DNA from: Verrucomicrobiia bacterium
Lineage (GTDB): Bacteria; Verrucomicrobiota; Verrucomicrobiia; Limisphaerales; DSYF01
Reading direction: 5' to 3'
Assembly: GCA_035765895.1 (NCBI GenBank)
Contig: DASTWL010000087.1
Location: 1-49,006 of the forward strand
Length of the DNA: 49,006 nt
Made by a program: the position numbers and the translations under genes. Position 1 is the first letter of the stretch; every line of letters begins with the position of its first letter. Below, piece by piece: positions 8,478 through 16,479 of the stretch. The notes below the pieces were generated by a model. The model saw nothing but the letters and a program-made list of their open reading frames with translations, was not told the DNA's origin and ran no database searches.

Positions 8478-9584
8478 ATGTTGAAACGCACACCACTATT
8501 TGCAGCGCACCAGCAGTTGGGCGGCCGGCTGGTTGAATTCGGCGGATGGGAAATGCCCGTCCAATACACGAGCATCGTGGAGGAACATCAAGCGGTGCGC
8601 CAGGCGGCCGGCTTGTTTGATATTTCCCACATGGGCGAGGTGTTCGTCCGCGGCGCGGCGGCGGAAGCCTTCCTGAACGCCACCCTGACCAACGACGTGC
8701 GCAAACTGACGCCGGGCACGGGTCAATACACCTTGATGTGCAACGAACGCGGCGGCGTGGTGGACGACCTGTATTGCTACCGGCTCGCGCCGGCCGAGTT
8801 TCTCCTCATCATCAATGCCGCCCGCATTCCCGACGACGTGGCGTGGCTCGAACAACGGCTGGCCGCGTTTCCGCAAAAGGACGCGGTGACGCTGCTCAAT
8901 GCCTCCGACGAAATGGCCGCCGTCGCCTTGCAGGGCCCGCGCGCGCGCGGGCTGATCGATCCCTGCTTTGCCGGCGGGCAGCCGAGCACGTTGAAGAAAA
9001 ACCAGATTGGCTCGTTCCGGTTCAACGGCACCAGTGTCTGGGTCGGATGCACCGGCTACACGGGCGAGGACGGTTTTGAAATCATCGCACCGGCCGCGCA
9101 GATCACGGCCATCTGGAACGCCCTGCTGGCGGCGGGCGCCAAGCCGTGCGGGCTGGGCGCACGCGACACCCTGCGCACCGAAGTTTGCTACCCGCTTTAC
9201 GGTCACGAATTGAACGAGGACACCACGCCGATTGAAGCCGGACTCGGCTTTTTCGTGGCGCTCGACAAAGGCGAATTCACGGGCCGTTCCGTGCTCGCCG
9301 GGCAAAAGGCCAACGGCGTCACGAAGCGCTGCGTCGCCTTCAAAATGACCGGCAAATCCGCGCCGCCGCGGCCGCACTACGCGATTTTCAGTGCCGGACC
9401 GGATGCGGCCAAAGTCGGTGAAGTCGTCAGCGGCACGCAAAGCCCTTCGCTCGGGATCGGCATTGGCCTGGGCTACGTGCCGCCCGCCCTGGCCCGGCCG
9501 GAAACGCCCCTTCAGATTGAAATCCGCGGCCAGTGTTTTCCCGCGATGGTGGTGCCCAAACCGATTTACCGAAAAGCTGTTTGA
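8478..9584 (+). CDS. gcvT: Glycine cleavage system T protein (aminomethyltransferase)
   Basis: The 368-residue protein matches GcvT throughout: N-terminal LKRTPLFAAHQQLGGRLVEF, the GWEMPVQY segment, FDISHMGE, the tetrahydrofolate-site NDVRKL and TGYTGEDGFE, and LGARDTLRTEVCYPLYGHEL. It releases ammonia from the aminomethyl-lipoyl group of GcvH and passes the one-carbon unit to tetrahydrofolate. gcvH follows after 36 bp. The gcvP genes are not in the window. The 91-bp gap upstream is too short for a classical tandem glycine riboswitch and I see none. Confidence 0.95.
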   Translation: MLKRTPLFAAHQQLGGRLVEFGGWEMPVQYTSIVEEHQAVRQAAGLFDISHMGEVFVRGAAAEAFLNATLTNDVRKLTPGTGQYTLMCNERGGVVDDLYCYRLAPAEFLLIINAARIPDDVAWLEQRLAAFPQKDAVTLLNASDEMAAVALQGPRARGLIDPCFAGGQPSTLKKNQIGSFRFNGTSVWVGCTGYTGEDGFEIIAPAAQITAIWNALLAAGAKPCGLGARDTLRTEVCYPLYGHELNEDTTPIEAGLGFFVALDKGEFTGRSVLAGQKANGVTKRCVAFKMTGKSAPPRPHYAIFSAGPDAAKVGEVVSGTQSPSLGIGIGLGYVPPALARPETPLQIEIRGQCFPAMVVPKPIYRKAV

Positions 9585-9620
9585 CCTCGAACCTCTGCCA
9601 CCCCTGAATGGAGCCCTGTT

Positions 9621-10007
9621 ATGTCGAATGTTCCTGCTGACTTGAAATACACGAAATCGCACGAATGGGTGCGGGTTGCCGGCGACGTGGCCACGGTGGG
9701 CATCACCGACCACGCGCAACAAGAATTGACGGACATCGTCTTCTGCGAAGTGCCGACCGTGGGCAAAACGCTCAAGGCCGGCGAACCGGCGGCCGTCGTC
9801 GAATCCGTGAAGACGGCGAGCGACATTTACACCCCGGTTTCCGGCGAAGTCATCGAAGCCAACACCGCACTGGCGGACAATCCGGCGCTGGTGAATCAGG
9901 CGCCGTTCGGCGAAGGCTGGTTCTTCAAGGTCAGGCTGTCGGCCCCGGCGGAAGTGGCGGGCCTGATGACGCCCGAAGAATACTCAACCCAGATCAGCGG
10001 CCATTGA
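9621..10007 (+). CDS. gcvH: Glycine cleavage system H protein
   Basis: The 128-residue protein is of usual GcvH length. It has the start KYTKSHEWV, GITDHAQQELTDIV, and the lipoylated lysine Lys64 in VVESVKTASD, followed by the YTPVSGEV turn. It shuttles the aminomethyl group between GcvP, GcvT and GcvL on its lipoyl arm. A GGAG ribosome site lies about 10 bp before the ATG. lipA, whose product makes the lipoyl group, lies a few hundred bases downstream, so substrate and modifying enzyme are encoded together. Confidence 0.95.
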   Translation: MSNVPADLKYTKSHEWVRVAGDVATVGITDHAQQELTDIVFCEVPTVGKTLKAGEPAAVVESVKTASDIYTPVSGEVIEANTALADNPALVNQAPFGEGWFFKVRLSAPAEVAGLMTPEEYSTQISGH

Positions 10008-10031
10008 ATGGACGCGGCGGTCATTTCATCG

Positions 10032-10047
10032 GCCCGGCCGGCCGGGC
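10032..10047 (+). terminator. GC-rich palindrome after gcvH, possible weak terminator or attenuator
   Basis: GCCCGGCCGGCCGGGC is a perfect 16-base palindrome, able to fold as a 6-bp stem with a 4-base loop, followed by GGGTTTGCTTTTC. It sits 25 bp after the gcvH stop and before the glutaredoxin GTG at 10086. It favours the GTG over the ATG at 10008 as the next gene's start. Confidence 0.35.
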
Positions 10048-10085
10048 GGGTTTGCTTTTCACCTGCCGGTGCGCCACTGTTTGAC

Positions 10086-10349
10086 GTGAAACCCAAGCGC
10101 GTCAGATTGTTTATCAAGCCCTATTGCGGCTGGTGTCACAAGGCCATGCGCTGGCTCAACGAGCACCAGGCGGACTACACCGCCATTGACGTGACCACGG
10201 ACGAAATCGCGATGGCGGAAATGGTCCGGTTGAGCGGCGGGGAAATCGTTCCGGTGATCGAAGTTGACGGTCGCGTTCTGGCGGATTTCGGTCCGGAGCA
10301 ACTGGCTGAATTTTGGGAGCGTTTGGAGCAAGAGAATGGCCGCAACTAG
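10086..10349 (+). CDS. Glutaredoxin
   Basis: The 87-residue protein has a thioredoxin fold with the redox motif YCGWC near residues 13-17 and the cis-proline segment GGEIVPVIEVDGRV. It should reduce disulfides or glutathionylated proteins, or carry Fe-S clusters. I chose the GTG at 10086, which starts at the fold (KPKRVRLFIKPYCGWC). An in-frame ATG at 10008, directly after the gcvH stop, would add 26 residues that cover a terminator-like palindrome and have no family counterpart. Its last 14 bases overlap the lipA start. Sitting between gcvH and lipA suggests a supply role for the Fe-S enzyme LipA, which is inference. Confidence 0.75.
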   Translation: MKPKRVRLFIKPYCGWCHKAMRWLNEHQADYTAIDVTTDEIAMAEMVRLSGGEIVPVIEVDGRVLADFGPEQLAEFWERLEQENGRN

Positions 10350-11265
10350 TCCTGTCACCCCGTCGAAACCACGTCCGCGCCTGCCGGAATGGCTGCGCCT
10401 CAAACTGCCGGCCTCCTCGGCCTTCGAGCAAACCCGGGCGCTGCTGTCGGAATTTCGCCTGCACACCGTTTGCGAAAGCGCCAAGTGCCCGAACCACTGG
10501 GAGTGCTGGAGCAAAAAAACCGCCACGTTCATGATTGCCGGTGACCGCTGCACGCGCGCCTGCAGCTTCTGCTCCATCGCCGCCGCCAAGCCGCTCGACC
10601 TCGATCCCGAGGAGCCGTTGCGGGTGGCCGAAGCCACCCGACGCCTCGGCCTGCGGCATGTCGTTGTCACGGCGGTGGCGCGGGATGATCTGGCCGACGG
10701 CGGCGCCGCCCATTTTCGTCAGACCATTGAAGCCATCCGGGCGCGGAATCCCGGCATCGTCATCGAAATCCTGACGCCCGATTTTCAAGACAGCGACGCG
10801 GCGATTGACAATGTGCTCGCCGCGCCGCCGGACATCTTCAATCATAATCTGGAAACCGTCCGCCGATTGACGCCCTCGGTGCGCCATCGCGCGACGTATG
10901 ACCGCTCCTTGAGCGTGCTGCGCAAAGTGAAGGAGCAGGCGGGCGGGCGTCTGCACACGAAATCCGGCATGATGCTCGGCTTGGGTGAAACCGAAGCCGA
11001 AGTGCTCACGGCCATGCGCGACCTGAGGGACGTCGGCTGCGACATTCTCACGCTCGGCCAGTATTTGCAGCCGACGCTGGAGCAGCGGCCCGTCGTCGAG
11101 TTCGTTCCGCCGGCGCAATTCGACAAGCTGGGCGAGCAGGCGCGGGCGCTGGGGTTTCTGCACGTGGCAAGCGGGCCGATGGTCCGCAGCTCCTACCACG
11201 CGGATGAATTCTCCGCTGCGTCAGCGTCCGGGTTGCGGGAAGTTGTGGCGCAGGGCGTAGATTGA
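10336..11265 (+). CDS. lipA: Lipoyl synthase
   Basis: The 309-residue radical-SAM enzyme carries both LipA cluster motifs: the auxiliary CESAKCPNHWEC (Cx4Cx5C) and the SAM-cluster CTRACSFC (Cx3Cx2C), plus the C-terminal RSSYHADE. It inserts two sulfurs into octanoyl groups on GcvH and other E2/H proteins. The ATG at 10336 has GGAG 7 bp upstream and starts within the last codons of the glutaredoxin gene, implying translational coupling. Its 3' end overlaps the convergent GNAT-like gene by 45 bp. Confidence 0.93.
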   Translation: MAATSPVTPSKPRPRLPEWLRLKLPASSAFEQTRALLSEFRLHTVCESAKCPNHWECWSKKTATFMIAGDRCTRACSFCSIAAAKPLDLDPEEPLRVAEATRRLGLRHVVVTAVARDDLADGGAAHFRQTIEAIRARNPGIVIEILTPDFQDSDAAIDNVLAAPPDIFNHNLETVRRLTPSVRHRATYDRSLSVLRKVKEQAGGRLHTKSGMMLGLGETEAEVLTAMRDLRDVGCDILTLGQYLQPTLEQRPVVEFVPPAQFDKLGEQARALGFLHVASGPMVRSSYHADEFSAASASGLREVVAQGVD

Positions 11266-11844
11266 GCCCGCCAGCACCACGATGGCCAGGATGACGGCCA
11301 CAATGGTGGCGATGGTTTTCAGCACGCGGGCCTGTTGCAACGTGGAGCGCGAACGTTCCCGTTCCGTCTCGGCGAACAGCGCAAATTCCTTGTCGAGCGA
11401 CAGCACCTCCTCCACGTCCTCGCGCAGCTTGATGCAAAACCACTCGCCGGCGGATTCGGCCCAGACGGGCGGCAGCTTGGTCAACGTCTCCGCCGCGGCG
11501 CGGGTGAAAATGTTCTGCTTCCAGAACGGCGCGCTTTCCCGGGTCCAGACGCGGACGGTTCCGTGATTGGCCGCCACCGTTTGCAGTCGTTCCCAGAGCA
11601 GCGGACGCACGACATCGGCGACGCCGAAATCGGTGAAGCCCTCGCTGTGCAGCAACGCCTGCTTGCCGGCCACTTGAAACCCAACGGCGCCCACCAGCTT
11701 GCCCGCCGCATCCACGGCCACCTGGAATTCAGTCAGGCGCCGGTCCAGCCCGTTGATCGGGAGGTTCATGGATTGCCACAGCGTCGTCAGCGCGGGCAAA
11801 TCTTCCACGGTGGCCCGGCGCACGGTGAACTCGGAGGCGTTCAT
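11221..11844 (-). CDS. GNAT-like acetyltransferase domain protein with C-terminal membrane anchor
   Basis: The 207-residue protein starts FTVRRATVEDLPALTTLWQ, a typical GNAT N-terminal strand-helix, and continues with a GNAT-like core (LVGAVGFQVAGKQALLHSEG). After a charged, coiled stretch (about 150-178), a single hydrophobic segment (IATIVAVILAIVVLAGSIYAL) lies near the C-terminus, followed by a short basic tail. This is the layout of a tail-anchored cytosolic enzyme. The acetyl-CoA loop is not convincing, so it may be inactive or use another substrate. It starts 6 bp after the KDPG aldolase gene on the same strand. Confidence 0.6.
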   Translation of the reverse strand: MNASEFTVRRATVEDLPALTTLWQSMNLPINGLDRRLTEFQVAVDAAGKLVGAVGFQVAGKQALLHSEGFTDFGVADVVRPLLWERLQTVAANHGTVRVWTRESAPFWKQNIFTRAAAETLTKLPPVWAESAGEWFCIKLREDVEEVLSLDKEFALFAETERERSRSTLQQARVLKTIATIVAVILAIVVLAGSIYALRHNFPQPGR

Positions 11845-11849
11845 GTGAT

Positions 11850-12530
11850 TTAGTTTGCCGGCGCTTGGGTTCGCATTGGCTGGGCAGAGCGGGCTTGGTT
11901 CGCCGCGGCCACAAATTGCACGGCGAGGCGGGTCAGGCCTGACCAGTCTTCGGCTTGGAGCAGCTTGGAAGAGACGAGCGATCCGCCCACGCCCACGGCC
12001 GGACATCCGGCCTGGAAAAAGCCGCCAATCGTGTTCAGGTCCACACCACCGGTGGGCACGATTTTCAGATGCGGCAGCGGCGCCCGCAGGGCTTTGATGT
12101 AACCGGGCCCGAGGTTGTCGGCCGGGAAAATCTTGATCAGGTCGGCGCCGGCTTCATGCGCCAGTTGGGCTTCCGTGGGCGTGTAGGCGCCCAGCATGAT
12201 CGGCCGGCCGGCATGATGCGTGAGCGCGACCAGTTCCGTCCGGCAGATGGGTGTGACCACAAACTGCGCGCCCGCATCGAGCGCCGCCTGACAATCGGCC
12301 GGCTTGAGAATCGTGCCCACGCCGATCAGGGCGCGTTCGCCGAGTTTTGCGGCGGCGGTGCGGATGGCCGCGATGGCATTCGGGGTGGTCATGGTGATCT
12401 CGATGGCATTGACGCCGCCGGCCAGCAGGGCTTCGGACAAAGGCAGCACGAGTTCCGCCTTGGGTGCGCGCACTACGGCAATGACTCCCGGATGGGTCAG
12501 TTCCTCGAGAATTTGGGCTTTGCTTCGCAT
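11850..12530 (-). CDS. eda: 2-dehydro-3-deoxyphosphogluconate (KDPG/KHG) aldolase
   Basis: The 226-residue protein matches the KDPG/KHG aldolase family: GVIAVVRA, the general-base Glu in NAIEITMTTPN, GVGTI, the Arg of VTPICRTE, and the Schiff-base Lys in DLIKIFPADNLGP, then IVPTGGV. It splits KDPG to pyruvate and glyceraldehyde-3-phosphate in the Entner-Doudoroff or uronate pathways. It is divergent from the aldehyde dehydrogenase gene across a 165-bp gap, which may hold both promoters. Other sugar-acid aldolase substrates are possible. Confidence 0.88.
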   Translation of the reverse strand: MRSKAQILEELTHPGVIAVVRAPKAELVLPLSEALLAGGVNAIEITMTTPNAIAAIRTAAAKLGERALIGVGTILKPADCQAALDAGAQFVVTPICRTELVALTHHAGRPIMLGAYTPTEAQLAHEAGADLIKIFPADNLGPGYIKALRAPLPHLKIVPTGGVDLNTIGGFFQAGCPAVGVGGSLVSSKLLQAEDWSGLTRLAVQFVAAANQARSAQPMRTQAPAN

Positions 12531-12695
12531 GATGATGAGCCGGCTGCACTGCGGCAGACCGCTTGTTTTGACGCGCCGCCAGCAAAGAGAGGGCGGCGGT
12601 TCAGCGCAAGCCTATTTGCGCGGTGGCCGGCCGATTTCACCGACCTTTTGCGTGAATTCATCGCCGGGCCTGTTATGTTGAGCCGGCCAGCACCC

Positions 12696-14117
12696 ATGAA
12701 AACCTGTCCCGTTTATTTGAACGGCGATTTCGTTTGCACGGAGGAGACGTTTCCGGTTTGCAATCCCGCGAACGGGGAGCCGCTCGCTCGCATGTCGCTG
12801 CTCACTCGCGAGCGCGTGGCCCAAGCCCTGGCCGATGCCGAGGAGGCCTTCGCCGTCTGGCGCACGGTCACTGCCAGGAGCCGGAGCGAGCTGCTGCGCC
12901 GGATTGCCGCGGAACTCGAACGCCGCCGGACGGAGCTGGCGCGCGTGATCACCCTGGAAAGCGGCAAACCGCTCACGCAAAGCCTCGGTGAAGTGGCCAT
13001 GGCGCTGGCGCATTTGCACTGGTTTGCCGAGGAAGCGCCCCGCGCCTACGGCCGGTTCCTGCCGGCCATGCTCGATGGCAAACGGCACCTGGTGATCAAA
13101 TCACCCGTCGGGGTGGTGGGCGCGGTGACGCCCTGGAACTTCCCGCTCATGCTGCCCGTCCGCAAAATCGCGGCCGCCCTGGCGGCGGGTTGTCCGGTGG
13201 TTTTGAAGCCGTCCGAACTCACGCCCATGACGGCCGTGTTGCTCGCCGAATGCATCGATGCGGCCAAACCCGTCCCGTCGGTCTTTCAACTGGTCATGGC
13301 CCCGGCGGAAGACGTGGCCCGGGAATTTGCGGAAAACCCGCGCTGCCGGAAGATCACGTTCACCGGCTCCACGAACGTGGGGCGGCAGTTGATTGCCTGG
13401 GCCGCACCCACGGTGAAACCGCTGCTCCTGGAACTCGGCGGCCAGGCCCCGGTGCTGGTGTTCGACGATGCCGATCTTTACCAGGCCGTGGATGGCGTGG
13501 TGCTGGCCAAGTTCCGGAACTCGGGCCAGTCGTGCATCGCCGCCAACCGCATTTATGTGCAGCGCGGCCTCTACGAGGCCTTTGTGCAAACCCTGGTGGA
13601 ACGGGTGCTTGCCATGAAAACGGGCAACGGACTCGACCCAAACGTGGACGTTGGCCCGCTGATCAATCAGGTCGCGGTGGCGCGCGCGGCTGAACAGGTG
13701 GAAGACGCACTGCGCGGCGGGGCAACGGTGCGCTGTGGCGGCTATGCGCAGGAAGGGCCGGGAAACTTTTTTGCGCCCACGGTGCTGGCGGAAGTTCCCC
13801 GCGGCAGCCTGTGCATGCTCGAAGAAACGTTCGCGCCCATCGCACCCGTCTGTGTGTTCGACCACGAGGAGGAGGGCATCCGGCTGGCGAATCACAACCC
13901 GGCCGGCCTGGCGGCGTATGTGTTTACCCGCGACCTCGCACGGTCGTTTCGCCTCATGGAGGCGCTCGAAGCCGGCATCATTGCCATCAACGACGGACTG
14001 CCCACCACCAGCCACGCGCCGTTTGGCGGCCTGAAGCAGAGCGGCTGGGGCCGCGAACTCGGCAGCGAGGGGCTCGACGCGTTTCTGGAAACGAAACACA
14101 TTTCCATCGGGCTCTGA
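12696..14117 (+). CDS. NAD(P)-dependent aldehyde dehydrogenase, succinate-semialdehyde-dehydrogenase-like
   Basis: The 473-residue enzyme has the full ALDH motif set: VTPWNFPL, the coenzyme-binding VLKPSELTP, FTGSTNVGR, the general base in LLLELGG, the catalytic Cys in NSGQSCIA, and ETFAPIAPV. The sequence is closest in style to GabD/SSADH and 2-oxoglutarate-semialdehyde dehydrogenases. Lying divergently next to a KDPG-type aldolase, it may act in sugar-acid breakdown; this is inference. The ATG at 12696 is preferred; an ATG at 12675 is in frame and would add 7 residues. Confidence 0.85.
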   Translation: MKTCPVYLNGDFVCTEETFPVCNPANGEPLARMSLLTRERVAQALADAEEAFAVWRTVTARSRSELLRRIAAELERRRTELARVITLESGKPLTQSLGEVAMALAHLHWFAEEAPRAYGRFLPAMLDGKRHLVIKSPVGVVGAVTPWNFPLMLPVRKIAAALAAGCPVVLKPSELTPMTAVLLAECIDAAKPVPSVFQLVMAPAEDVAREFAENPRCRKITFTGSTNVGRQLIAWAAPTVKPLLLELGGQAPVLVFDDADLYQAVDGVVLAKFRNSGQSCIAANRIYVQRGLYEAFVQTLVERVLAMKTGNGLDPNVDVGPLINQVAVARAAEQVEDALRGGATVRCGGYAQEGPGNFFAPTVLAEVPRGSLCMLEETFAPIAPVCVFDHEEEGIRLANHNPAGLAAYVFTRDLARSFRLMEALEAGIIAINDGLPTTSHAPFGGLKQSGWGRELGSEGLDAFLETKHISIGL

Positions 14118-14132
14118 GCCTGGTTTTCCCTG

Positions 14133-14606
14133 CTACTGGTTCTTTTCACTCAGATACACTGCACCACCGAGATGCTCTACTCCTTCGCTCTTTCCAGGCG
14201 GGACATCTGCGGGATCGAACGGCACATGTGCGGGATCGAAGATCCATACGTATTCATAGTGGGCGTGTGAACCGAAGCGAATCACGACATGGGCCGGAAG
14301 ATTCGGAAGATACTCGTAGTCCTTAACAACCCAAGGATAGTGCCCGTCAGGAGATAGCAGGGAATGCAGCTTTGTGATCGCAGGGCTGTTGGTTTGCCAA
14401 TCTGATCCCGCTTGAAAATTACCGAGGATGAAATTCGCTTCTTTGCCTAAAGCATCCGTTCCCCCGACATCTCTGATTGCCGTTTCAGCTTGTAGTCTCA
14501 TATCGCTACTCGCGCGCGAGCCCTTTTCAGAACAGCCCACAAGGAACTGCAAGGTGATCCAAGCAACCATTGCTATGATAAATGGGGCGGTTCTTGATAT
14601 TGGCAT
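14133..14606 (-). CDS. Lipoprotein of unknown function
   Basis: The 157-residue protein starts with a hydrophobic signal segment ending in the lipobox FLVGC (Cys at about residue 25), so it is lipid-anchored outside the inner membrane. The mature part has a conserved-looking stretch around YPWVVKDYEYLPNLPAHV and HAHYEYVWIFDP but no domain that I recognise. It follows an RHS remnant on the same strand, repeating the RHS-then-lipoprotein layout of 280-2546. It ends 15 bp from the convergent dehydrogenase gene. Confidence 0.6.
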   Translation of the reverse strand: MPISRTAPFIIAMVAWITLQFLVGCSEKGSRASSDMRLQAETAIRDVGGTDALGKEANFILGNFQAGSDWQTNSPAITKLHSLLSPDGHYPWVVKDYEYLPNLPAHVVIRFGSHAHYEYVWIFDPAHVPFDPADVPPGKSEGVEHLGGAVYLSEKNQ

Positions 14607-14654
14607 ATTATTTCCCACGTGCCTTTCGCTCCTGATTCGGCAGATGATGCAAAG

Positions 14655-14830
14655 GGGCGGGGGCCCATTTGCAACCGCTTCGCGATCCATTTCACTGTCG
14701 CCACGTTCGTCGCTTCACCCAGCACGTTCACCTGCCCCGGCACCTTCCGGCTGCTGTATGGGTTGAGCAGATTCAAACTCAGGGCAGCAGTGAAATGACT
14801 GCGCCAGTCCAGCGTAGAATTCCCTTCAAA
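14655..14830 (-). pseudogene. RHS-repeat protein remnant
   Basis: The minus strand reads an open stretch including LDWRSHFTAALSLNLLNP then YSSRKVPGQVNVLGEATNV. It lines up with residues in the RHS gene at 789-2546 (TVTLLNQYTNRTVAGVVDV). No start, no repeat core and no continuation are present. This is a short relic of a second RHS gene. Confidence 0.5.
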
Positions 14831-15088
14831 TCAAGAGCTCAAACGGCACGGGCGAGGATTTGTTCTGCTGGTGTCCGGGGCGAATCGTCGGTGTGCGGCA
14901 GGCGCCCGGAAAGCAGCGTGGCCGTTTGGGGCAGGTCATGGTCGGCTTCGATTTCGATCCGATTGTTCGGCCATGCGCGTCAGCCCGCGCTGACACCCAA
15001 ACGCCCTTTCTGCCCGGCTCCGCGTTTCCCTGCTGTTGCTCCCTGTTTTCCTCACGACAGCGCCCTGCGGAGCCGGGCAGCCCCAAAT
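14831..15088. other. Stretch with no recognisable gene
   Basis: Between the RHS remnant and the next gene no frame shows a ribosome site, a conserved motif or a domain. I see no repeat or strong hairpin here. Confidence 0.5.
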
Positions 15089-15685
15089 TCACGGATGGTC
15101 GGCCTGCAACGCGGGCTTCACGTTCGCCCGGTTCGGTGCGTCGATCAGCGCCGCCAGTTCACGGCCAAACGCGGATAGCATGTGCCGCACCGGCGGCGAG
15201 GGTTCACGCCATTCCGGGGCGCCCGCACAGAAGAACTCACGGCGGGTGCGGGTGGCTGCCTGCTGCAATTGCGCGGCGCCGCTTTCATCCGGTTGGGCCG
15301 CGCCGGCCACCGGACCGAACACCGCCACCAAGGCGCCCGGTCCGGCTTGACGCGCGCCGGCCCATTCTGCCAGCCAGGTTGCCAGACCCGGCACCAGCGC
15401 TGCGCGAGTGTGGGCCGCAACGATGACAATGTCCGCATGAGCGGCTTGCCGCGCCGCGGTCCTGGCCAGCGCAGGAAACTCGAACAAATCCGTTCGCCAC
15501 ATCGCGACCGTGAGGGCGGCCTCGCCGGCCATCTTTTCCGCGATCCATTCGCACATCTGCCGGCCCCGCAGTCCGGCCGCAAAATTCTCATACGCCAGGA
15601 GGACGCGGCACGCCGGCCCGGTCGCAACCGCTGGCGGCTTCCGCCGTATGACCCGCACTTGGACGCGTTGGGCGGCTTCTGACAT
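15089..15685 (-). CDS. Hypothetical protein downstream of the V-ATPase genes
   Basis: The 198-residue protein has a central alternating strand/helix region (CRVLLAYENFAAGLRGRQM, then IVIVAAHTRAALVPGLATW and ALVAVFGPVAG) that could be a small Rossmann- or flavodoxin-like fold; I do not recognise a family. The ATG at 15685 starts the compositionally uniform part; longer in-frame starts up to 15775 would run into the 3' end of the ATPase D gene. It lies 86 bp after that gene on the same strand and may be co-transcribed. Confidence 0.5.
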   Translation of the reverse strand: MSEAAQRVQVRVIRRKPPAVATGPACRVLLAYENFAAGLRGRQMCEWIAEKMAGEAALTVAMWRTDLFEFPALARTAARQAAHADIVIVAAHTRAALVPGLATWLAEWAGARQAGPGALVAVFGPVAGAAQPDESGAAQLQQAATRTRREFFCAGAPEWREPSPPVRHMLSAFGRELAALIDAPNRANVKPALQADHP

Positions 15686-15771
15686 GGTGGCATCCTGACG
15701 CAGCCCCGCCGGGTTGTGAATCATGTGAACCATGGTTGCCCCATCGCAAAGAACACGATGTGGTGTGAGGC

Positions 15772-16464
15772 TCACGAATGGCGTGGATTCGGTTCCGAAA
15801 TGTCGGTGGCTGCGACCGATGGAGTTTTCGCAGGAGCCATCCGGGCCGTGGCGAGGCGGGCGCGAATCAGTTTCATGACGACGAAAGATTCCCGTTCCCG
15901 TTCTTCCAACGTGTCGAGGATGCGGGCAATCGTTTCGCGGTAGTCCGGGATGAAGAGCTTGGCCAGCGCGTTGCAGCGACGCTGTGTTTTGCGCAGCTCA
16001 CGGGCCAGCCGGCGCACGGCATTTTCCAGTTCCGCCAGCTCGGCCAACGGGGGCAGCAGGGCGGAAAATTGCCGCCACGCCTCCGCCGTGCTGGCGGACG
16101 TGCCGCCGACCCCGAAGGGAATGGCCGCTTCGGTCAGGGGCCAGGTCACGTGTGGGATGCGCAGTCCCATCAGGTGTTGCTCCGTAATGGCGGGTCCTTC
16201 GCGTTCCGGCACGCCCAATGCCGCGCGGTCGAGCGCGACCGAGCCAAGGTCCAGCTCGGCTTCGCGCAACGCCGCGTGCGCGGCGCGCAGGGCGTCCGTC
16301 ACCTGCGCTTCGATTTGCCGGGCGCGGGCCAGCCGGTGCATCAATTCAAACACGAGAATGCGGCGCTTCTGCTCAAGCAGGTCGTAGCCTTCCTCGGCGA
16401 ACGCGAGCTGGCGTTGCAGGACCAGCAGGTTCGATTTTGTAGGGGCGATGTTGAGTCTGGCCAT
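15772..16464 (-). CDS. atpD: V-type ATP synthase subunit D
   Basis: The 230-residue protein begins IAPTKSNLLVLQRQLAFAEEGYDLLEQKR, matching subunit D of V/A-type ATPases, whose N- and C-terminal helices form the central rotor stalk in the A3B3 head. The C-terminal helix (RRCNALAKLFIPDYRETI, then ILDTLEERERESFVVMKLI) is also typical. It is the last structural gene of the ATPase operon, 15 bp after subunit B. Confidence 0.88.
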   Translation of the reverse strand: MARLNIAPTKSNLLVLQRQLAFAEEGYDLLEQKRRILVFELMHRLARARQIEAQVTDALRAAHAALREAELDLGSVALDRAALGVPEREGPAITEQHLMGLRIPHVTWPLTEAAIPFGVGGTSASTAEAWRQFSALLPPLAELAELENAVRRLARELRKTQRRCNALAKLFIPDYRETIARILDTLEERERESFVVMKLIRARLATARMAPAKTPSVAATDISEPNPRHS

Positions 16465-16479
16465 GTGACAATATTTTGC

